Made by a program: the position numbers and the translations under genes. Below are positions 11,860 through 24,640 of a stretch of 64,000 bases of DNA, in pieces. Below the pieces are notes generated by a model. That model was not told where the DNA came from. It worked only from the letters and a program-made list of their open reading frames with translations, and searched no databases. The stretch comes from Gentiana macrophylla (Eukaryota; Streptophyta; Magnoliopsida; Gentianales; Gentianaceae). Location: assembly GCA_026214975.1 (NCBI GenBank), contig CM047810.1:1116001-1180000 (forward strand), in the 5' to 3' direction. How positions within the stretch are numbered: position 1 is the first letter of the stretch; every line of letters starts with the position of its first letter.

Positions 11860-12140
11860 TGTAGAAGCACTATGTTATGAATATCTGTCAGGTTGTTGTA
11901 TTGATTTTATTAACAAAGATTCAAATACAACTGTAGTTCGTGAATAAGTGATACATCGTAATTTACGCAGAAGCACTCGGTTATGAATATTTGTGCGGTA
12001 GTTGTATTGAATGTATGAAAACAACATGAAATACAATTGTATTTTATGAATAAATGATACATCGTAATTTATACAAAATTATTTTGTTATCATGAATGAA
12101 TATTTGTTATGTAGTTGTATTGAATGTATGAAAACAAAAT
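11860..12140. repeat. Three diverged tandem copies of a ~110-120 bp unit
   Basis: The recurring parts are GTTATGAATAT, TTGTATTGA and TGATACATCGTAATTTA. They recur near 11872, 11981 and 12100. The copies are clearly degenerate. No coding sense is apparent. Confidence 0.65.
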
Positions 12141-12329
12141 TGCATAGCTGATCAACTAATTAATTAAACTAAATTTTAATATGGGAAACACCTCATAAAA
12201 TATTGTTGGCCGTAATGTTATATTTCTATTCTTGTCTACATAAACTATTTTACAGATGTAATTATATTTAATTAAGACAAGTCTTGATTCATGAACTATT
12301 ATTTAATTATTATTTTATATTATTATTTA

Positions 12330-13000
12330 TATTTAAAATTATTATTATTATTTGTTGGTATGTATAATTTTTTATTATTATTTTGTCGGCGGTATGTATA
12401 ATTTTTTATTATTATTTTATTGGTTGTAATGTAATATTTATATTTTTTTTTCTATATAAACTACTTTACAGATGAAATTATATTAAAGTAAGATAAATAT
12501 TAATGCATAAAATTTGTACATACTAATCGTGGATAATGATAGAAATTTTAAAAAAAAAAAAAAAAAGGAATATGCTTGCTAGAGCGATACATGTATTCTT
12601 CTAAAAAACACGATGCATGTATTTATGATATGCATTCCGTAAAAGTCTTGATTGAATTGTCAAACAATTTTTTTTTTTGCTTGATTACAATAATTTTGAA
12701 TAAATTCTTTGGATGTTTTAAGTAATTTAATTTTAGTGAAAAAGTCTTTTTGACCAAAGATTTATGATGAAAAATGATTAAAATTCTGACTTAAATTGAG
12801 TCAGAATAATTTAATGTCTGAAAAGATATTCCGTTTCGGCTAATGAGATGAGATAGTGATTATTATTGATTTTTTTTTTTTTTTGAGAATTTTTTTTTTT
12901 CAGATTGTGATTATTATTGATGTTTTTTTTTTTTTTTCAGATAATGATTATTATTGATTTTTTTTTCTTCTTTTCGTTGTTAGTTATTATTATTATATTA
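12330..13000. repeat. T-rich short tandem repeats
   Basis: A GGTATGTATAATTTTTTATTATTATTTT-type unit of about 38 bases occurs twice at about 12350-12425. At about 12860-12970 a GTGATTATTATTGAT unit followed by a long T-run occurs three times. These look like slippage products. Confidence 0.6.
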
Positions 13001-13521
13001 GTATATTAGATCTATTTGATGTTCGGCTAATTACATGATATAGTGATTATTATTGCTGTGTGGATTGATTGATTTTTGTTTCCCATAACGTGTTTTCTAT
13101 TTTTTATTTTTATTTTATACTTTAGATTGTTTGATAATTAATGGTATTATATATATCTTTTAAATTAATTAATTAATATTATATTTATTAATAAATTAAT
13201 TATGAAAATACTCTCTTTAGGGGAAACACCCGAGGGAGAAACACTTTTGAAGGAAAACACATTGGCTCTTTTAATATAGTTAATGATATATATACTATAA
13301 TATAATCAACAATCTTTCTTGCTGTAGAACATTAATTAGTGTCATCATCGGATAATTCTACTGTGGTGACCGCAATGCATGCGTATACCTCGATCTGAAA
13401 TAAAATAAGACAATTAATGTACCTATATTTCATTCTTTCGATCGGCGCCCCAAAAGTCTTGAAACTACCTTATACATGCATACAGCTTGTAAGGCTTGAA
13501 AGTTGATAGTCTTAAGAAGAA
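13001..13521. other. Intergenic, no gene recognised
   Basis: AT-rich DNA up to the copia target site. It includes a short duplicated GGGAAACACCC/GGGAGAAACAC phrase near 13220-13245. No ORF of note. Confidence 0.45.
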
Positions 13522-13526
13522 CTCTC

Positions 13527-13904
13527 TGTTGGAATGAGATATTATTAATGGAGAAGTATTTGAGAGTGGAAGATGGTAGGAAGATTTGATGGAAGAGACT
13601 TCTTTTATTACTTCAAAACTTCTTGATTTTTGCTTGATACAAACACTATGGCTTGGGTCCTATTTATAAGTCTTAGTCTTCAACTAGGATTGTTTAGAGT
13701 CTTCCACCTTATTCCTTTACTACCTTATTCTAGTGTCTTCCATACAAGATAATTTATTAACTCTCTAGAATTCTCCACACAAGTACATCCTACAACATAA
13801 TTCTAGATTGACTCATACAAGTTTCTAGAACTTGGACCTTAAGGCCTATTTAATTTTGGACTCTTTGAGAAATTAAGGCTCAAAATCAAGTTTACATTTC
13901 AACA
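13527..13904 (-). repeat. 3' LTR of the copia element
   Basis: A 378-bp LTR bounded by TG and CA (TGTTGGAATGAG to TTTCAACA on the plus strand). It is nearly identical to the partner at 18007-18385. Confidence 0.95.
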
Positions 13905-13989
13905 CCCCCTCTTAAACTTGATTTTTCTTTACTCCAATCAAGTTTCTCATCTTCACAAAGACTTCTTGCTTAAGTGGTTTTGTAAAGAT

Positions 13990-16700
13990 GTCTGCCACCT
14001 GATCATGTGTCTTCACATACTCCACTTGCACATTCTTTCTTGCAATGCACTCCCCTTATGTAGTGATAGCGCGTATCAATATGCTTACTTCGATCATGAT
14101 GGACTGGGTTTTTGGCCAAAGCTATAGCTGACTTGTTATCCACGCGAATAGTAGTTGGATCTTCTTGTGCCAAACCCAACTCCTTTAACAGATTTCGTAG
14201 CCAGACTGCATGACAAACACATGAGGTAGCAGCTACATATTCTGCTTCACATGAAGAAAGGGTGACTATCGGTTGTTTCTTTGACATCCATGTGAAAGTG
14301 GTGTCTCCCATATAGAATGCGGCCGCGGTTGTACTCTTACGGTCATCCACATCTCCACCCAATCACTATCGGCCAGTAACCCACAAGCTTGTACTTGTGC
14401 AAAACCGAATAGTATAATCCATAATCTATCGTTCCTTTGAGATACCGGAGAATTCTCTTTGCACTTTTCCAGTGAGTTATTGTTGGATTCTCCATGTAAC
14501 GACTGATTACTCCAACCGCATAGAGAATGTCGGGTCTTGTACAAGTCAGGTACCGTAAACTTCCAACCATGCTCTTAAAGAGTGTTGGGTCTATTCTCTC
14601 TGATTTGTCGTATTTTGACAACTTGATTCCACACTCTATCGGTGTACTTACTGGCTTGCAATTTTCCATTTTGAACCTTTTGAGAATCTCTCTTGTGTAT
14701 CCTTCTTGTGAGATGAAGATTCCATGATCCTCTTGTTTTACTTCAATGCCAAGATAATATGCCATTAGTCCAATATCTGTCATCTCAAATTCTTTGGCCA
14801 TATCCTTCTTTAACTCCTCAATCATTTTCGGATTGTTGCCGGTGAAGATCAGATCGTCCACATATAGGCAAACTATTAGAATGTTTTCGCCTTTTCTTTT
14901 AACATAGAGAGCATGCTCGTATGGGCACTTCTTAAAGCTTTTCTCTTGAAAATACTTGTCTATCACGGCTATTCCATGCTCGAGAGCTGTTTTAGCCCAT
15001 AAAGTGCCTTCCTTAACTTCAAAACTTTGTCTTCACTTCCTCGATTTCAGTAACCGGGTGGTTGCCGAATATACACTTCTTCTTCAAGAATCCCATTTAA
15101 GAAGGCGATTTTACATCCATCGATGTATTTTCCACCTATTTTGAGTCGCCAAAGAAATGATTAGTCTTACGCTTTCTAGTCGAGCAACGGGAGCAAAAAC
15201 CTCTTAAGTAGTCGATGCCACTCTTTGACTATACCCTTTTTGCCACTAATCTCGCCTTATATCTTTCAACTTCTCCTTTGGCATTTTCTTTGTTTTATAT
15301 ACCCACTTCACACCGATCGCCTTGTGATCTTTTGGAAGTGTTGCTAACTCCCAAGTATCATTCTTCTTAATTGCCTTTATTTCTTCATCCATTGCGTCTT
15401 TCCGCTTTTGGCTCTCGCACCTCTTCAAAGTCCATTGGCTCACAATCAAGAAAAAGGCAAAATAAGGTAAGATCATTTTGGTTTTCTCACATTACCTCAT
15501 ATATTTCTTGTAGACTCTAAAGTGTGGAGTTCTTTCGTCCTGAGCTTTCATTTGATGACAATACGCCTTCTTGGGTAGTTCCAACCGGTGAAGCTTTATG
15601 GGTAGTGGGCTCCTCTCTTGGTTGCTCCATGTCGTCCTCGTCAATGTAAGGGGAAGAAGTTATAGTCATCCTCACATGTCTCCCAATCCCATTCTCCTTC
15701 TTCATTAAATATAACATCTCGACTAATGATTGTTTTTCTAGTATTCGGATTGTAAAGCTTGTATCCTTTGGTGTTGGAGTCGTAACCAATAAAAATATAC
15801 TTCTCGCTTTTATCATCCAACTTTCTTCTATGCTCGTCGTGTATGTGAACATGGGCTATGCTCCCAAAAACTCGTAGATGAGAGACTCAGGGCTTCCTCC
15901 CACTCCATGCTTCTTGTGGTGTCTTGCCCTGACACTTCTTGTTGGTGACCGATTTGACAAGTACACCGCACATGCAATGTGACCTCTCGCCTGAGCTCCT
16001 TTGAAGTCTCTTGCTTTTGAGCATACTCTCGCCCATATCAAGGATTGTTCTATTCTTTCTTTCGGCGACTCCATTTTGTTGGGGACCTTGGAACCGTCAA
16101 TGGCCGGCGTATTCCATTTGCACTACAAAACTCTTGAAATTCATTTGAGGTGAATTCTCCTCCCGGTCGATCTCAAGGCTTTGATCTCTAGGCCACTCTC
16201 CTTTTCCACAATGAGCTTTAAATTTCTTAAACATCTCAAAGACCTCGATTTTTGCTTCAAGAAATACACCCATGTTTTTCTTGAAAAATCATCGATGAAG
16301 AGGAGGAAATAGTTACTCTTACCAAGAGCTTTGGTTTGATTGGACCACACACGTCTGTATGTATGATGAGCTCTAGTGGCTTTTGAGCTCTTGAAGTGGA
16401 TTCCTTCGAAAAACTTTTCCTAAATTGTTTTCCAAGTAGACACCCTTCACATACTTGATCGGGATGACGAATCTTTGGGTAATCCTCTCACTATCTCCTT
16501 TTTGGAGAGCAACTCTATACCTCCAAAATTGAGATGCCCATATCGAAGATGCCAAAGCCAAGATGCATCTTTGTAGCATGCCTTGAGACACTTTGCAACA
16601 TCGTTTTGAATGTTTATCACAAACATCCTATTCCTTGTCATCGGCACCTTAGCAATTAAGTTGTGCCTTTGTCTCGTATAGAAAGGTTATTATCTCTTAA
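13990..16700 (-). pseudogene. Copia pol (integrase, RT, RNase H), multiple frameshifts
   Basis: From the right: pre-integrase LWHLRYGHLNFGGIELLSKK near 16530; integrase core SNYFLLFIDDFSRKTWVYFL near 16300; an RT N-terminus NDTWELATLPKDHKAIGVKW near 15380; RT with the catalytic YVDD in CLYVDDLIFTGNN and TPIECGIKLSKYDK (14966-14343); and RNase H with SSCEAEYVAATSC and HIDTRYHYIR (14362-14003). Each block lies in a different frame, with at least six breaks between them. In an intact element they form one chain of about 1,300 residues with gag. No single ORF longer than about 210 residues survives. Confidence 0.9.
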
Positions 16701-16859
16701 GTGAATATCATAACCTTTCTCCAAAAGTTGCCCAAGACTCAAGATGTTGCTCTTCATGTTTGGGACATAATAGACATTGGAGATGAATTGATGTTGTCCA
16801 TTCTTCAATCGGATAAGAATTTTACCTCCGCTTTCACAGCTATTTTTAGAGTCATCTCC

Positions 16860-17958
16860 AAAGGATACATTCCGTTCACAGATTCATCAAGTTCCACGAA
16901 CATGCTTTTTCTCCCACACATATGATTGCTTGCACCGGTATCCAAGTACCATCCTTCTCAATTTCATGGCCTTTGTAAGCTAGAAGTAGAGTACCATCTT
17001 CTTGATTTCTTTCTTCAACATAGTTGGCCTTTTCTTCAACTCTATTAATTTTAGGAGCTCTACATTCGGAGGCATAGTGACTGTGTTTTTCACAATTATA
17101 ACACTTCACATATGACTTATCATTCCTTGATTTTGAGTTGCCTCTTCCACGTCCGCGTGAAGGAGTTCCTCCCCTTTGAAAATTGTCGTTGTCGTCAATC
17201 GATTGTCGACGTTGTCCATATCCTTGTCCACGTCCTCGTCCTCGACCGCGGCCTCTACAATATCCCTGGTGGCGAATGTGTTGACTTTCATTATGATTGT
17301 TTGTTTCCTTTCTTGGATTAACTTGAGTCTTGAAGAGTTGTTCCACAATCTCTTCCTTTTTCCTTTTCTTTTCTTCATAAGCTTGTAAGGAACCCAAGAG
17401 TTGTTATATAGTCATGGCTTCCAAGTCCTTAGTTTCTTCGATGATAGCAACAATATGCTCGAACTTGGGATTTAGCGATCGAAGAATCTTTTCCATGATC
17501 TTTACGTCATCGAGCTTTTCACCATTCCTCTTTAGTTGATTAGTAATGGTTAATACTCTAGAGAAATAGTCGGAGACGACTTCTCCTTCTTTCATATGCA
17601 AAGCTTCGAACTCAGCTCTTAAGGTTTGAAGACGTACTTTCTTGACTGGATCTGCCCCTTGATAGGAAGTTTGAAGCTTCTCCCATGCCTCTTTGGCAGT
17701 CTTTGCTTCCGATATCTTTTCAAAAGCATCCTCATCCAACCCTTGATAAATGAGGTAGAGAGCTTTCTTGTCTCTCTTTCTTGAGTCTCTCAAACTATCC
17801 TTCTGAGTTTGAGATAAACCACTTTCATTATTCGGCTCATCGTATCCTTTCTCTACTATCTCCCATACATCTTGTGATCCAAGAAGGGCCTTCATCTTGA
17901 TGCTCCAATTATCATAATTGATTTTGTTGAGCATCGGGACTTGAAAGGAACCATGCAT
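16860..17958 (-). pseudogene. Copia gag with premature stop, running into protease
   Basis: The ATG is at 17958. The first 184 residues are a UBN2-type copia gag: [20 protein letters not shown], then DALYLIYQ-like and [12 protein letters not shown] motifs. A TAA at about 17402-17404 interrupts it; the same frame resumes at once with QLLGSLQAYEEKKRKKEEIV, an RG-rich stretch and a CCHC knuckle CYNCEKHSHYASEC. After DGTW the frame slips. The protease motif LDTGASNHM is present in another frame near 16930, which implies a small deletion. Gag forms the particle and binds RNA in intact elements; here it would be cut at the TAA. Confidence 0.85.
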
Positions 17959-18006
17959 TAGCTAGCCATTTCTTGATATGATCACGAACCTGGCTCGATA
18001 CCACTT

Positions 18007-18385
18007 TGTTGGAATGAGATATTATTAATGGAGAAGTATTTGAGAGTGGAAGATGGTAGGAAGATTTGATGGAAGAGACTTCTTTTATTACTTCAAAACT
18101 TCTTGATTTTTGCTTGATACAAACACTATGGCTTGGGTCCTATTTATAGTACTAGTCTTCAACTAGGATTGTTTCTAGAGTCTTCCACCTTATTCCTTTA
18201 CTACCTTATTCTAGTGTCTTCCATACAAGATAATTTATTAACTCTCTAGAATTCTCCACACAAGTACATCCTACAACATAATTCTAGATTGACTCATATA
18301 AGTTTCTAGAACTTGGACCTTAAGGCCTATTTAATTTTGGACTCTTTGAGAAATTAAGGCTCAAAATCAAGTTTACATTTCAACA
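18007..18385 (-). repeat. 5' LTR of the copia element
   Basis: A 379-bp partner LTR adjacent to the primer binding site. It differs mainly at the TATTTATA/GTACTAGTC stretch, by a 2-base indel at GTTTCTAGAG, and by one C/T change near 18297. Confidence 0.95.
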
Positions 18386-18390
18386 CTCTC

Positions 18391-18725
18391 CACGTGAAAA
18401 TATAAGACTATCTCCAACAATAACACTCTACATCACCCTTTAACTATAACGTTTTTCGTTCCAGTTATATCTTTTTAATACTTTATAAATCAATCTACTC
18501 CAACAAACACCCTTTATATACCCTCTTAAAAAAAAAAAAGGTACAGAAATTAAAAGGGCTGGGAAGAAAAAGGTGGAGAGAGGGAAAAGATTGTGTATGC
18601 TTTTTGCTACTGTTCATACTAAATCCTTACTCCAGATTTCCAGTTGGAACTAGAGGAATTTGAAGCTGAAGTAATGTATCAAGTATCCATTGTAGAGGTT
18701 AAGTTAATGAAGTAAACTCTAAAAG
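18391..18725. other. Intergenic, no gene recognised
   Basis: Unique-looking flank between the copia element and the next MITE. It contains an A-run near 18528 and no coding signal. Confidence 0.4.
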
Positions 18726-18733
18726 AGCTTTGG

Positions 18734-18992
18734 CAGGGGCGGCTGCAGGAATTTTGACAAGGGGGTCGGAAATTTATTAATTTTTTCCCGTATCACACAT
18801 ATATTTGTATATTTACCTCTGTATATGTAATTATAGAGTATGAGATAAAAAATAGAATCGATGCATAAAAATAAGGAAAGTCGATTCTGTGTAGATATAT
18901 CGTTTATTAAAAAAATCTCCACTGTAGTTAAAAAAAAAAAATATTTTAGGGGGTCGGCCGCACCCACAAGCTTGTGGGTGGAGCCGCCCCTG
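18734..18992. mobile_element. Short hAT-like MITE
   Basis: Ends CAGGGGCGGCTGCAGG and, inverted, CAGGGGCGGCTCCACCC. A perfect 8-bp target duplication, AGCTTTGG, lies at 18726-18733 and 18993-19000. The element is 259 bp and non-coding. The CAGGGGCGG terminus and 8-bp duplication fit the hAT superfamily. Confidence 0.92.
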
Positions 18993-19000
18993 AGCTTTGG

Positions 19001-19739
19001 AGTGGCTTAATGAGTATCCATTGGAGTCGGCCTAATCGCATTCCGACAAAGTTCAACATTAAAAAAGTACAGGCATTAATTATTCTACTGTGTCTTTTTT
19101 TTTTTCCGTTTGCGCAATTGATTTGGAATAAAGTGTTCAATATTAAAGCATATAATGCAGATCAATGCAAGTGCAGGAAGTACAGGCCCAATAAATGCAG
19201 CCAGATGCATGCAAGTGCAGGCCTAATAAAGATCCATAAGTCAAAATGACAGCCCAAAGTCGAGATGCAGCCCATGATCAGACACTAAGTCGAGCAATGT
19301 GAAGACTCTAACATGAATTATCAGAGTTATCAAGAATTCAAAGGCATTTCAATAAGATAAATACAAACCTGGTTGTGTCGGACATTTCTTCAAACAGTTG
19401 CCGTGCATCCAAACTTTACAAGATAAACCTGCAACAAGAGTTTGAAATAAGTCGGAAACTTGTGTTTAGTTATGATAATGAAGAGATAAGGTTGACATTA
19501 TCACAGATTGCATACAAAAGTCGGGCTGGATGTGTGAACTGTGAAGTATTAAGAGTCCTAGAGTTATGCGTTTCTTTTCAAGCGCTTATCTGTTTTTATG
19601 TGTTTATTTCAAAAGATAGGATTATTAGCACTCTCATATTGTTATATACATGTAAGGTAGTAGTACTGGAAATCCATCAAGCACAAAACCATCACTAAAA
19701 ACTTTCAGTTCTTTTTTTTTTTTTTTTTTGTTCTTCACA
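19001..19739 (+). repeat. Flank and probable 5' LTR of a plus-strand copia element
   Basis: The segment ends TTCTTCACA immediately before a TGGTATCAAAGCC primer site, so its right part should be an LTR. The left border cannot be set, because the 3' LTR is missing. A T-run lies at 19712-19729. Confidence 0.45.
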
Positions 19740-22368
19740 TGGTATCAAAGCCAATTGGTGCTTAATCACCACCCAAAATTGTACATACACCATGACATCC
19801 CTCTCATTAAACGTTAGCAGTTTCATATCACTCAAACTTACAAAAAAAACTACCCTCTATGGAGAGAACATACATTAGCTCTTGCTGAAATTCGGGATCT
19901 AATTGGCCACTTAACAAATGAAACCCCTGAACCTGATCAATTCATAGCGGCAAACTCCCAAGCGACAAGCGAAGCACTGCTGCACAAGCAACAAATCGAA
20001 TATACAAAGTGGAAGAAATCTGACAGGTTGCTCAGGGGTTGGCTTATCAGATTCCTATCAAAAGAGTCTCTAGGTCTGGTCATGGACTAGATTCTGCTCA
20101 AGCTGTCTGGAATGCAATTAAATGTGCATATGCACAAGACTCAGGGATTTCAATCTAAAGCAGCAGATTACTCACTTGAGGAAACATGATGAGAAAAGCA
20201 TTACAGATCACATTCAGCAGTTTAAAAGGCTACGTGATAGCCTAGCAGCTATTGGAAAACCCATCCAAGATCCATATTAAGTCTACTTTTTGTTAACCAG
20301 CTTGGGACCTCAATATGAAACCTTCACTACCACTGTGTTAAAACCACCAAGGCCTACCTACATAGAATTAGTGTCATTACTACAGAATCAGAAAAGGTCA
20401 TGGTTCTCAACCAAAGAATCAGACAATCAGTCCATGTCTCATCTGGCCTTCTATGGCCAAAGTCACAACAGCATAATGAAGGAGCATCAAAGTTTAATAC
20501 AGCAGGCAGAGGATTCCCTGCTCCGCAGAACAAGCCCAGATTTGAAGGCTCCAACAATCATGGAAAGGTGTTCAGAAGGATGACTAGGGCAGAGAGAGAG
20601 AGCAATACAAGAATGACACATGTCAACACTATGGAGTGGTTGGACATGCAGCAAAAATCTGTTGGTGGAAGACACGGAATCAAGAGGATAACATACCCAA
20701 AGTTCTCTCAGCACTAACCCTGGACAACACCATAGCAGATACTGAATGGATTTTGGATATTGGGGCCTCTAATCACATGACAGATAACCTCTCCATCTTG
20801 CATAATCTTGTAGAATATGAAGAATGTGACCCTATTTTAGTAGGAAATGGGGCTCAACTAACAATTAAAGGAATATGAGAATTGTACATATATAACAATG
20901 AATCTAATCCTATTGTAATAAAAAATATACTATATGTTCCTGCTATAACAAAGAATCTTATGTCCATAAGTCAACTACCTTCACAATACTCTGCAAATTG
21001 TTTATTCACTAATCATGATTGTGTTATTAAGGAAAGACAACATGGCAGGTACATGTGAAGGGGCATCGTAAAGGAGACCTCTACACTATCCCTAGCAATG
21101 TGTAGTCATTTATCTCTCTCAAAGATTTAGGTCCTGTACAACAGAACTATGGCACCAAAGGCTATGACACATTCAATTTCCTACTGTTCAATTCTTGAAG
21201 AATAAAGGCCTCATTGAGGTGTTAGGAACAAATAAACAGGAGCATCTTTGTGAAAGTTATCAACTTTGCAAACTTAGCAAACCCCTTTCAATTATTCTTA
21301 ACATACTAGTTCCAGCAGTTTTGATTTAATACATTGTGATTTATGGGGCCCTGCCTAAGTACTTTCTTTAGGGCATTTTAAATATTATGCTTGCATGGTT
21401 GATGGTTATACTAAGTATATGTGGTTTGTGCCTTTAAAGCAGAAGTTTGCTTTCTTTGATACATTTATTGCTTTTGAAAAGTATGTGTTCAGACAATTTA
21501 ACAAACATATAAAACAGTTTCACACTGATGGGGGTGGAGAATTTATCAATAAGAAATTAGTTAAACACTTCACTGATCAATGCATAGTCCATATAATCTC
21601 ATGCCCCCACACCCTTGAACAGACAGGTACGTGTGGTTGAAAGGAGGCATAGAACCATTAGAGAATTAGGGTTAACCATGTTATTTCATAGCAGAACACC
21701 CTTATATCTTTGGGTAGATGCTTTCTCCACTGTAGTATACACCTTGAACAGACTTCCCTCATCTGCACTTCAGTCTAACTCACCTTATCACATGTTATTT
21801 AATAGAACTCCTGATTACACCACATTTAAGGTCTTTGGGTCTAGATTTTACCCCTTTACATGGGACACTAAGAAGCACAATTTTGAGCCAATACTCTGAA
21901 ATATGTGTTTGTAGAATATAACAACCAATACAAGGGGTATACATGCTATCATCCCTCTACAAGAAGATTCTTCCTTTCTAGACATGTTACCTTTGATGAA
22001 ACTTACTTTCCATACCACCAGAATCATCCCACGATTCATAGAGAATATGTTCTAAACATCTTTGACTCATGGACTCCTCCCATTAATCAGATCATTCCTC
22101 CTACCAGACTTGTCCCAGAAACCATAGCTACACCTCTACCAGATCCTATTTCAACCCCTTCCAATCATTCACAGACAAACACCACTACTATCCTTACAGA
22201 TCCACCAACATCACATCCCGCTTCCAGCAATACTTCTCCTTCAGTTCCTGAGCTAGACGGTTCATCCACTGCTGATTCATCCCATAATCAACAGGAAAAT
22301 ACCAACTCCCCAACAAGTATTGAGTCTTCTGCACACACTAGTCCTGCACCAAATACCTATGGCGGATG
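19740..22368 (+). mobile_element. Truncated Ty1/copia element (gag, protease, integrase; no RT)
   Basis: It starts with the primer binding site TGGTATCAAAGCC (19740-19752). Gag-like sequence follows (ALAEIRDLIGHLTNETPEPD near 19880; LTSLGPQYETFTTTVLKP at 20293). A knuckle region precedes protease WILDIGASNHMTDN near 20750, in which the usual D-T/S-G-A reads D-I-G-A. The integrase core appears at 21395-21640 (MVDGYTKYMWFVPL, then FHTDGGGEF), and its C-terminal part at 21615-22370 (HRTIRELGLTMLFHSRTPLYLW; YGYTCYHPSTRRFFLSRHV-like; then a Pro/Ser/Thr-rich linker). The similarity stops abruptly near 22368, before RT. Several stops and frameshifts are present, so it is inactive. Confidence 0.88.
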
Positions 22369-22979
22369 TTCCGGACATATGTATTCTGACTGGCCATTTA
22401 TTTCGGCATTAGAGTGTGAGGTAGCTTCATCTGATTGTGAGGGGTTACAAGGTTGGTATCTGGTTATATCTATTGTCTGGTATGATCTTTGATCCTTATG
22501 TGGCCATTACTTCTTATATACATAATATTGTATATATATAAATGTGCTTATCTGCTATGTGTAGTTTCAACTAGTTGTTTGTGAAAGCTACACATTATGC
22601 ACACTCTGAACCTCTCTGAGTTTAAAAGCTCACACCTCTTGTGAAACCTTTTTCAGTGTTATAGGTACAACCGGTTACCTCGAGTGGATTCGAGGCGGAT
22701 GACTAGAAGATAGAAATGACGATGAGAGTGATGTCTTTATGTGGGATCCAGATGGCGCTGCGCCAACGTGTTAGAAAGAAGGTTATAATTTAATCATTTG
22801 TAGTCTGATGATAGAACAGGGGCTATAATTCTAATGTCTGATTATGGATTATATGAACTATCTATATGGACTTCTTTATTTGAGGATTATAGTTATTCTG
22901 AAGTCGCGGCGTGAGCTTCGTAGGCGGCTCCCACACCGACCCCGGGTGGACCCTGAGGGCAAGGAGCCGGGCCGTCACA
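22369..22979. repeat. Possible LTR fragment of another element
   Basis: At the copia breakpoint the sequence changes to a GC-richer block ending AGGAGCCGGGCCGTCACA. Ends of the form TGTGACGGCCC/GGGCCGTCACA are common in plant gypsy LTRs. There is no second copy in the window, so orientation and extent are open. Confidence 0.35.
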
Positions 22980-24235
22980 AAAGATCTAGAACTATATAGT
23001 GACTCTTTGTCAGACACAAGACAAAATTTGATACTTAAACCTTCATCAATGGGGTTCTTTATATAGCGGAGATGAGGAATCAATGCTTGAATCTGATTGA
23101 CCGAAACACATCATCAAAGTTGGTGATGATCTTTGTCGAAACTATCATCTTGTTTTTAAGCGGTGTTTGTATGGGCGATAACAAGGATATAACAGATGGC
23201 AAAGCCAAATTGTCCGCTTCCTCTTCTCTTATAAAGCACCACCGCCGGAATCAGCGGGCACCGCCGAGCACCACCGGCAAACACCACTTTAGTACACTTT
23301 ATAGCCAGATATCCACAATACAAAAACCGTTAAAAGCAAGATGATAGTATCGACATCATCGGCTGACTTTTCCCCTTGTAAAGTCACATGCCTAAACATG
23401 CCGACTTTGCTTAGCCGACTTCAATCTCGGTTATGATTGGCGGATGACGTGTCGTCTGGATTACGATTGGTCGGATGTCACAATCACGTGCCAAAATTAA
23501 TTTTTGGTTAATTTTATAAAGAAATTTTATCCAAAGAATTAATAGCAACACCCCACCTGACCCGACCCGACCCGACCCGGACGACTGCGGCGGCACGCAC
23601 GCCTGGAATTATCTAAGTCCTCCCTTTCTGCGCAAAAGTGTTTTGCCCCTTGGGGCACATCCATAAGATACGCTCAAGCTCTTATTACTTGAGTTCTCAA
23701 CAAACAAGTTTCCAATGTGGGAGAATAGAGTGAGATTCTCTCTTCAACTCCCTTCTCCTACAAAGCCAAACCTCATCTACTCCGTGAGTAGTATTTTTAG
23801 GCATAATAATCTCCCGGTGTATCTCACCGGAGCGTATCCGAAATTTACGCTAAAATTGTCTGTTTCAACACATGTTTTAAGCTCCCCGTTCCATAGGTTT
23901 TTCTTATATCTCCAACACTTATATACATGATAAGACTATCATTAAGAGTGGTTTTACATTCCAGAACAACTCCCTAGCGAATTTTAAATTTTCTTAGCCC
24001 TAGATTAGCTTAGAAATAATGATTTCTTCCACTTTTCAAAGATTAATTCATAGAACTTTGATTCTGATCATCTTCGGTGTTTTCTCTCGACTAATATAAC
24101 GGTGATTGTTCAAACGTAGGATTTTTGTGCAACAATATATAAAAGTGATATATTTCCTTCCTTTATTTTTGATTGCAATGAAATTTGATATTTTTATATA
24201 AGTCAAAGTATACAACAATTATATCACAATTTTTT
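22980..24235. other. Intergenic with two weak ORF candidates
   Basis: A 90-codon ORF (23072-23344) and a 71-codon ORF (23715-23930) are open but match no family I recognise. The second starts like a plastid transit peptide (FSLQLPSPTKPNLIYSVSS; Ser-rich, basic, no acidic residues after the start), so it might be a stray first exon of a duplicated gene. A GACCCGACCCGACCCG triplet run lies near 23560. Confidence 0.3.
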
Positions 24236-24472
24236 TATAGAGAAAAGTCGTATCTAATATGTTGTGTACACCGGGAAACCACATGAATGTTCAACTTCAC
24301 GGTTTACGTTCACACCCAAACAAAATTCATAGCTACTTGGGGCCAGCCGGGGAGTTTAATACCGAAAGAAATTTCCTTGCATTTCATTTTGCTTTTCCAG
24401 ACCCAACAACCTCCGCGTCAGACCAATTTAACGTTGACTTTTCAACCCCAAATTAAAGCTCCTCCTCCTAGC

Positions 24473-24479
24473 TATAAAA
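24473..24479 (+). promoter_or_regulatory. TATA box of the left dioxygenase copy
   Basis: TATAAAA sits 162 bases before the original ATG. A W-box-like TTGAC (in GTTGACTTTTCAACC, near 24433) lies upstream and is conserved in the other copy. Confidence 0.55.
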
Positions 24480-24640
24480 CCCCATATATTGGTGACTTCA
24501 ATTTTTCTCAGATCACTATCTTTCTTACACATATCCTGCTACCTACCTACCTACCTATCACTTTCAACTTGATTTTTTTCTTTTCTCAAAAAATAAAATA
24601 AAATAAAAAATTCTCCTCCTTTCCCTAAGTATAATAATTA

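Larger units (their letters stand above)
13527..18385 (-). mobile_element. Ty1/copia retrotransposon, full length with both LTRs, coding region broken
   Basis: LTRs at 13527-13904 and 18007-18385 bracket a 4.1-kb interior, and a perfect 5-bp target duplication, CTCTC, flanks the whole (13522-13526, 18386-18390). Reading on the minus strand, a primer binding site TGGTATCGAGCCAGG (17989-18003) follows the 5' LTR. Gag, protease, integrase, RT and RNase H follow in copia order, and a polypurine tract AAGAGGGGG (13905-13913) precedes the 3' LTR. The LTRs differ at only about three substitutions and two small indels. The polyprotein nevertheless has many frame breaks, so this copy cannot encode its own machinery. 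Confidence 0.95.
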
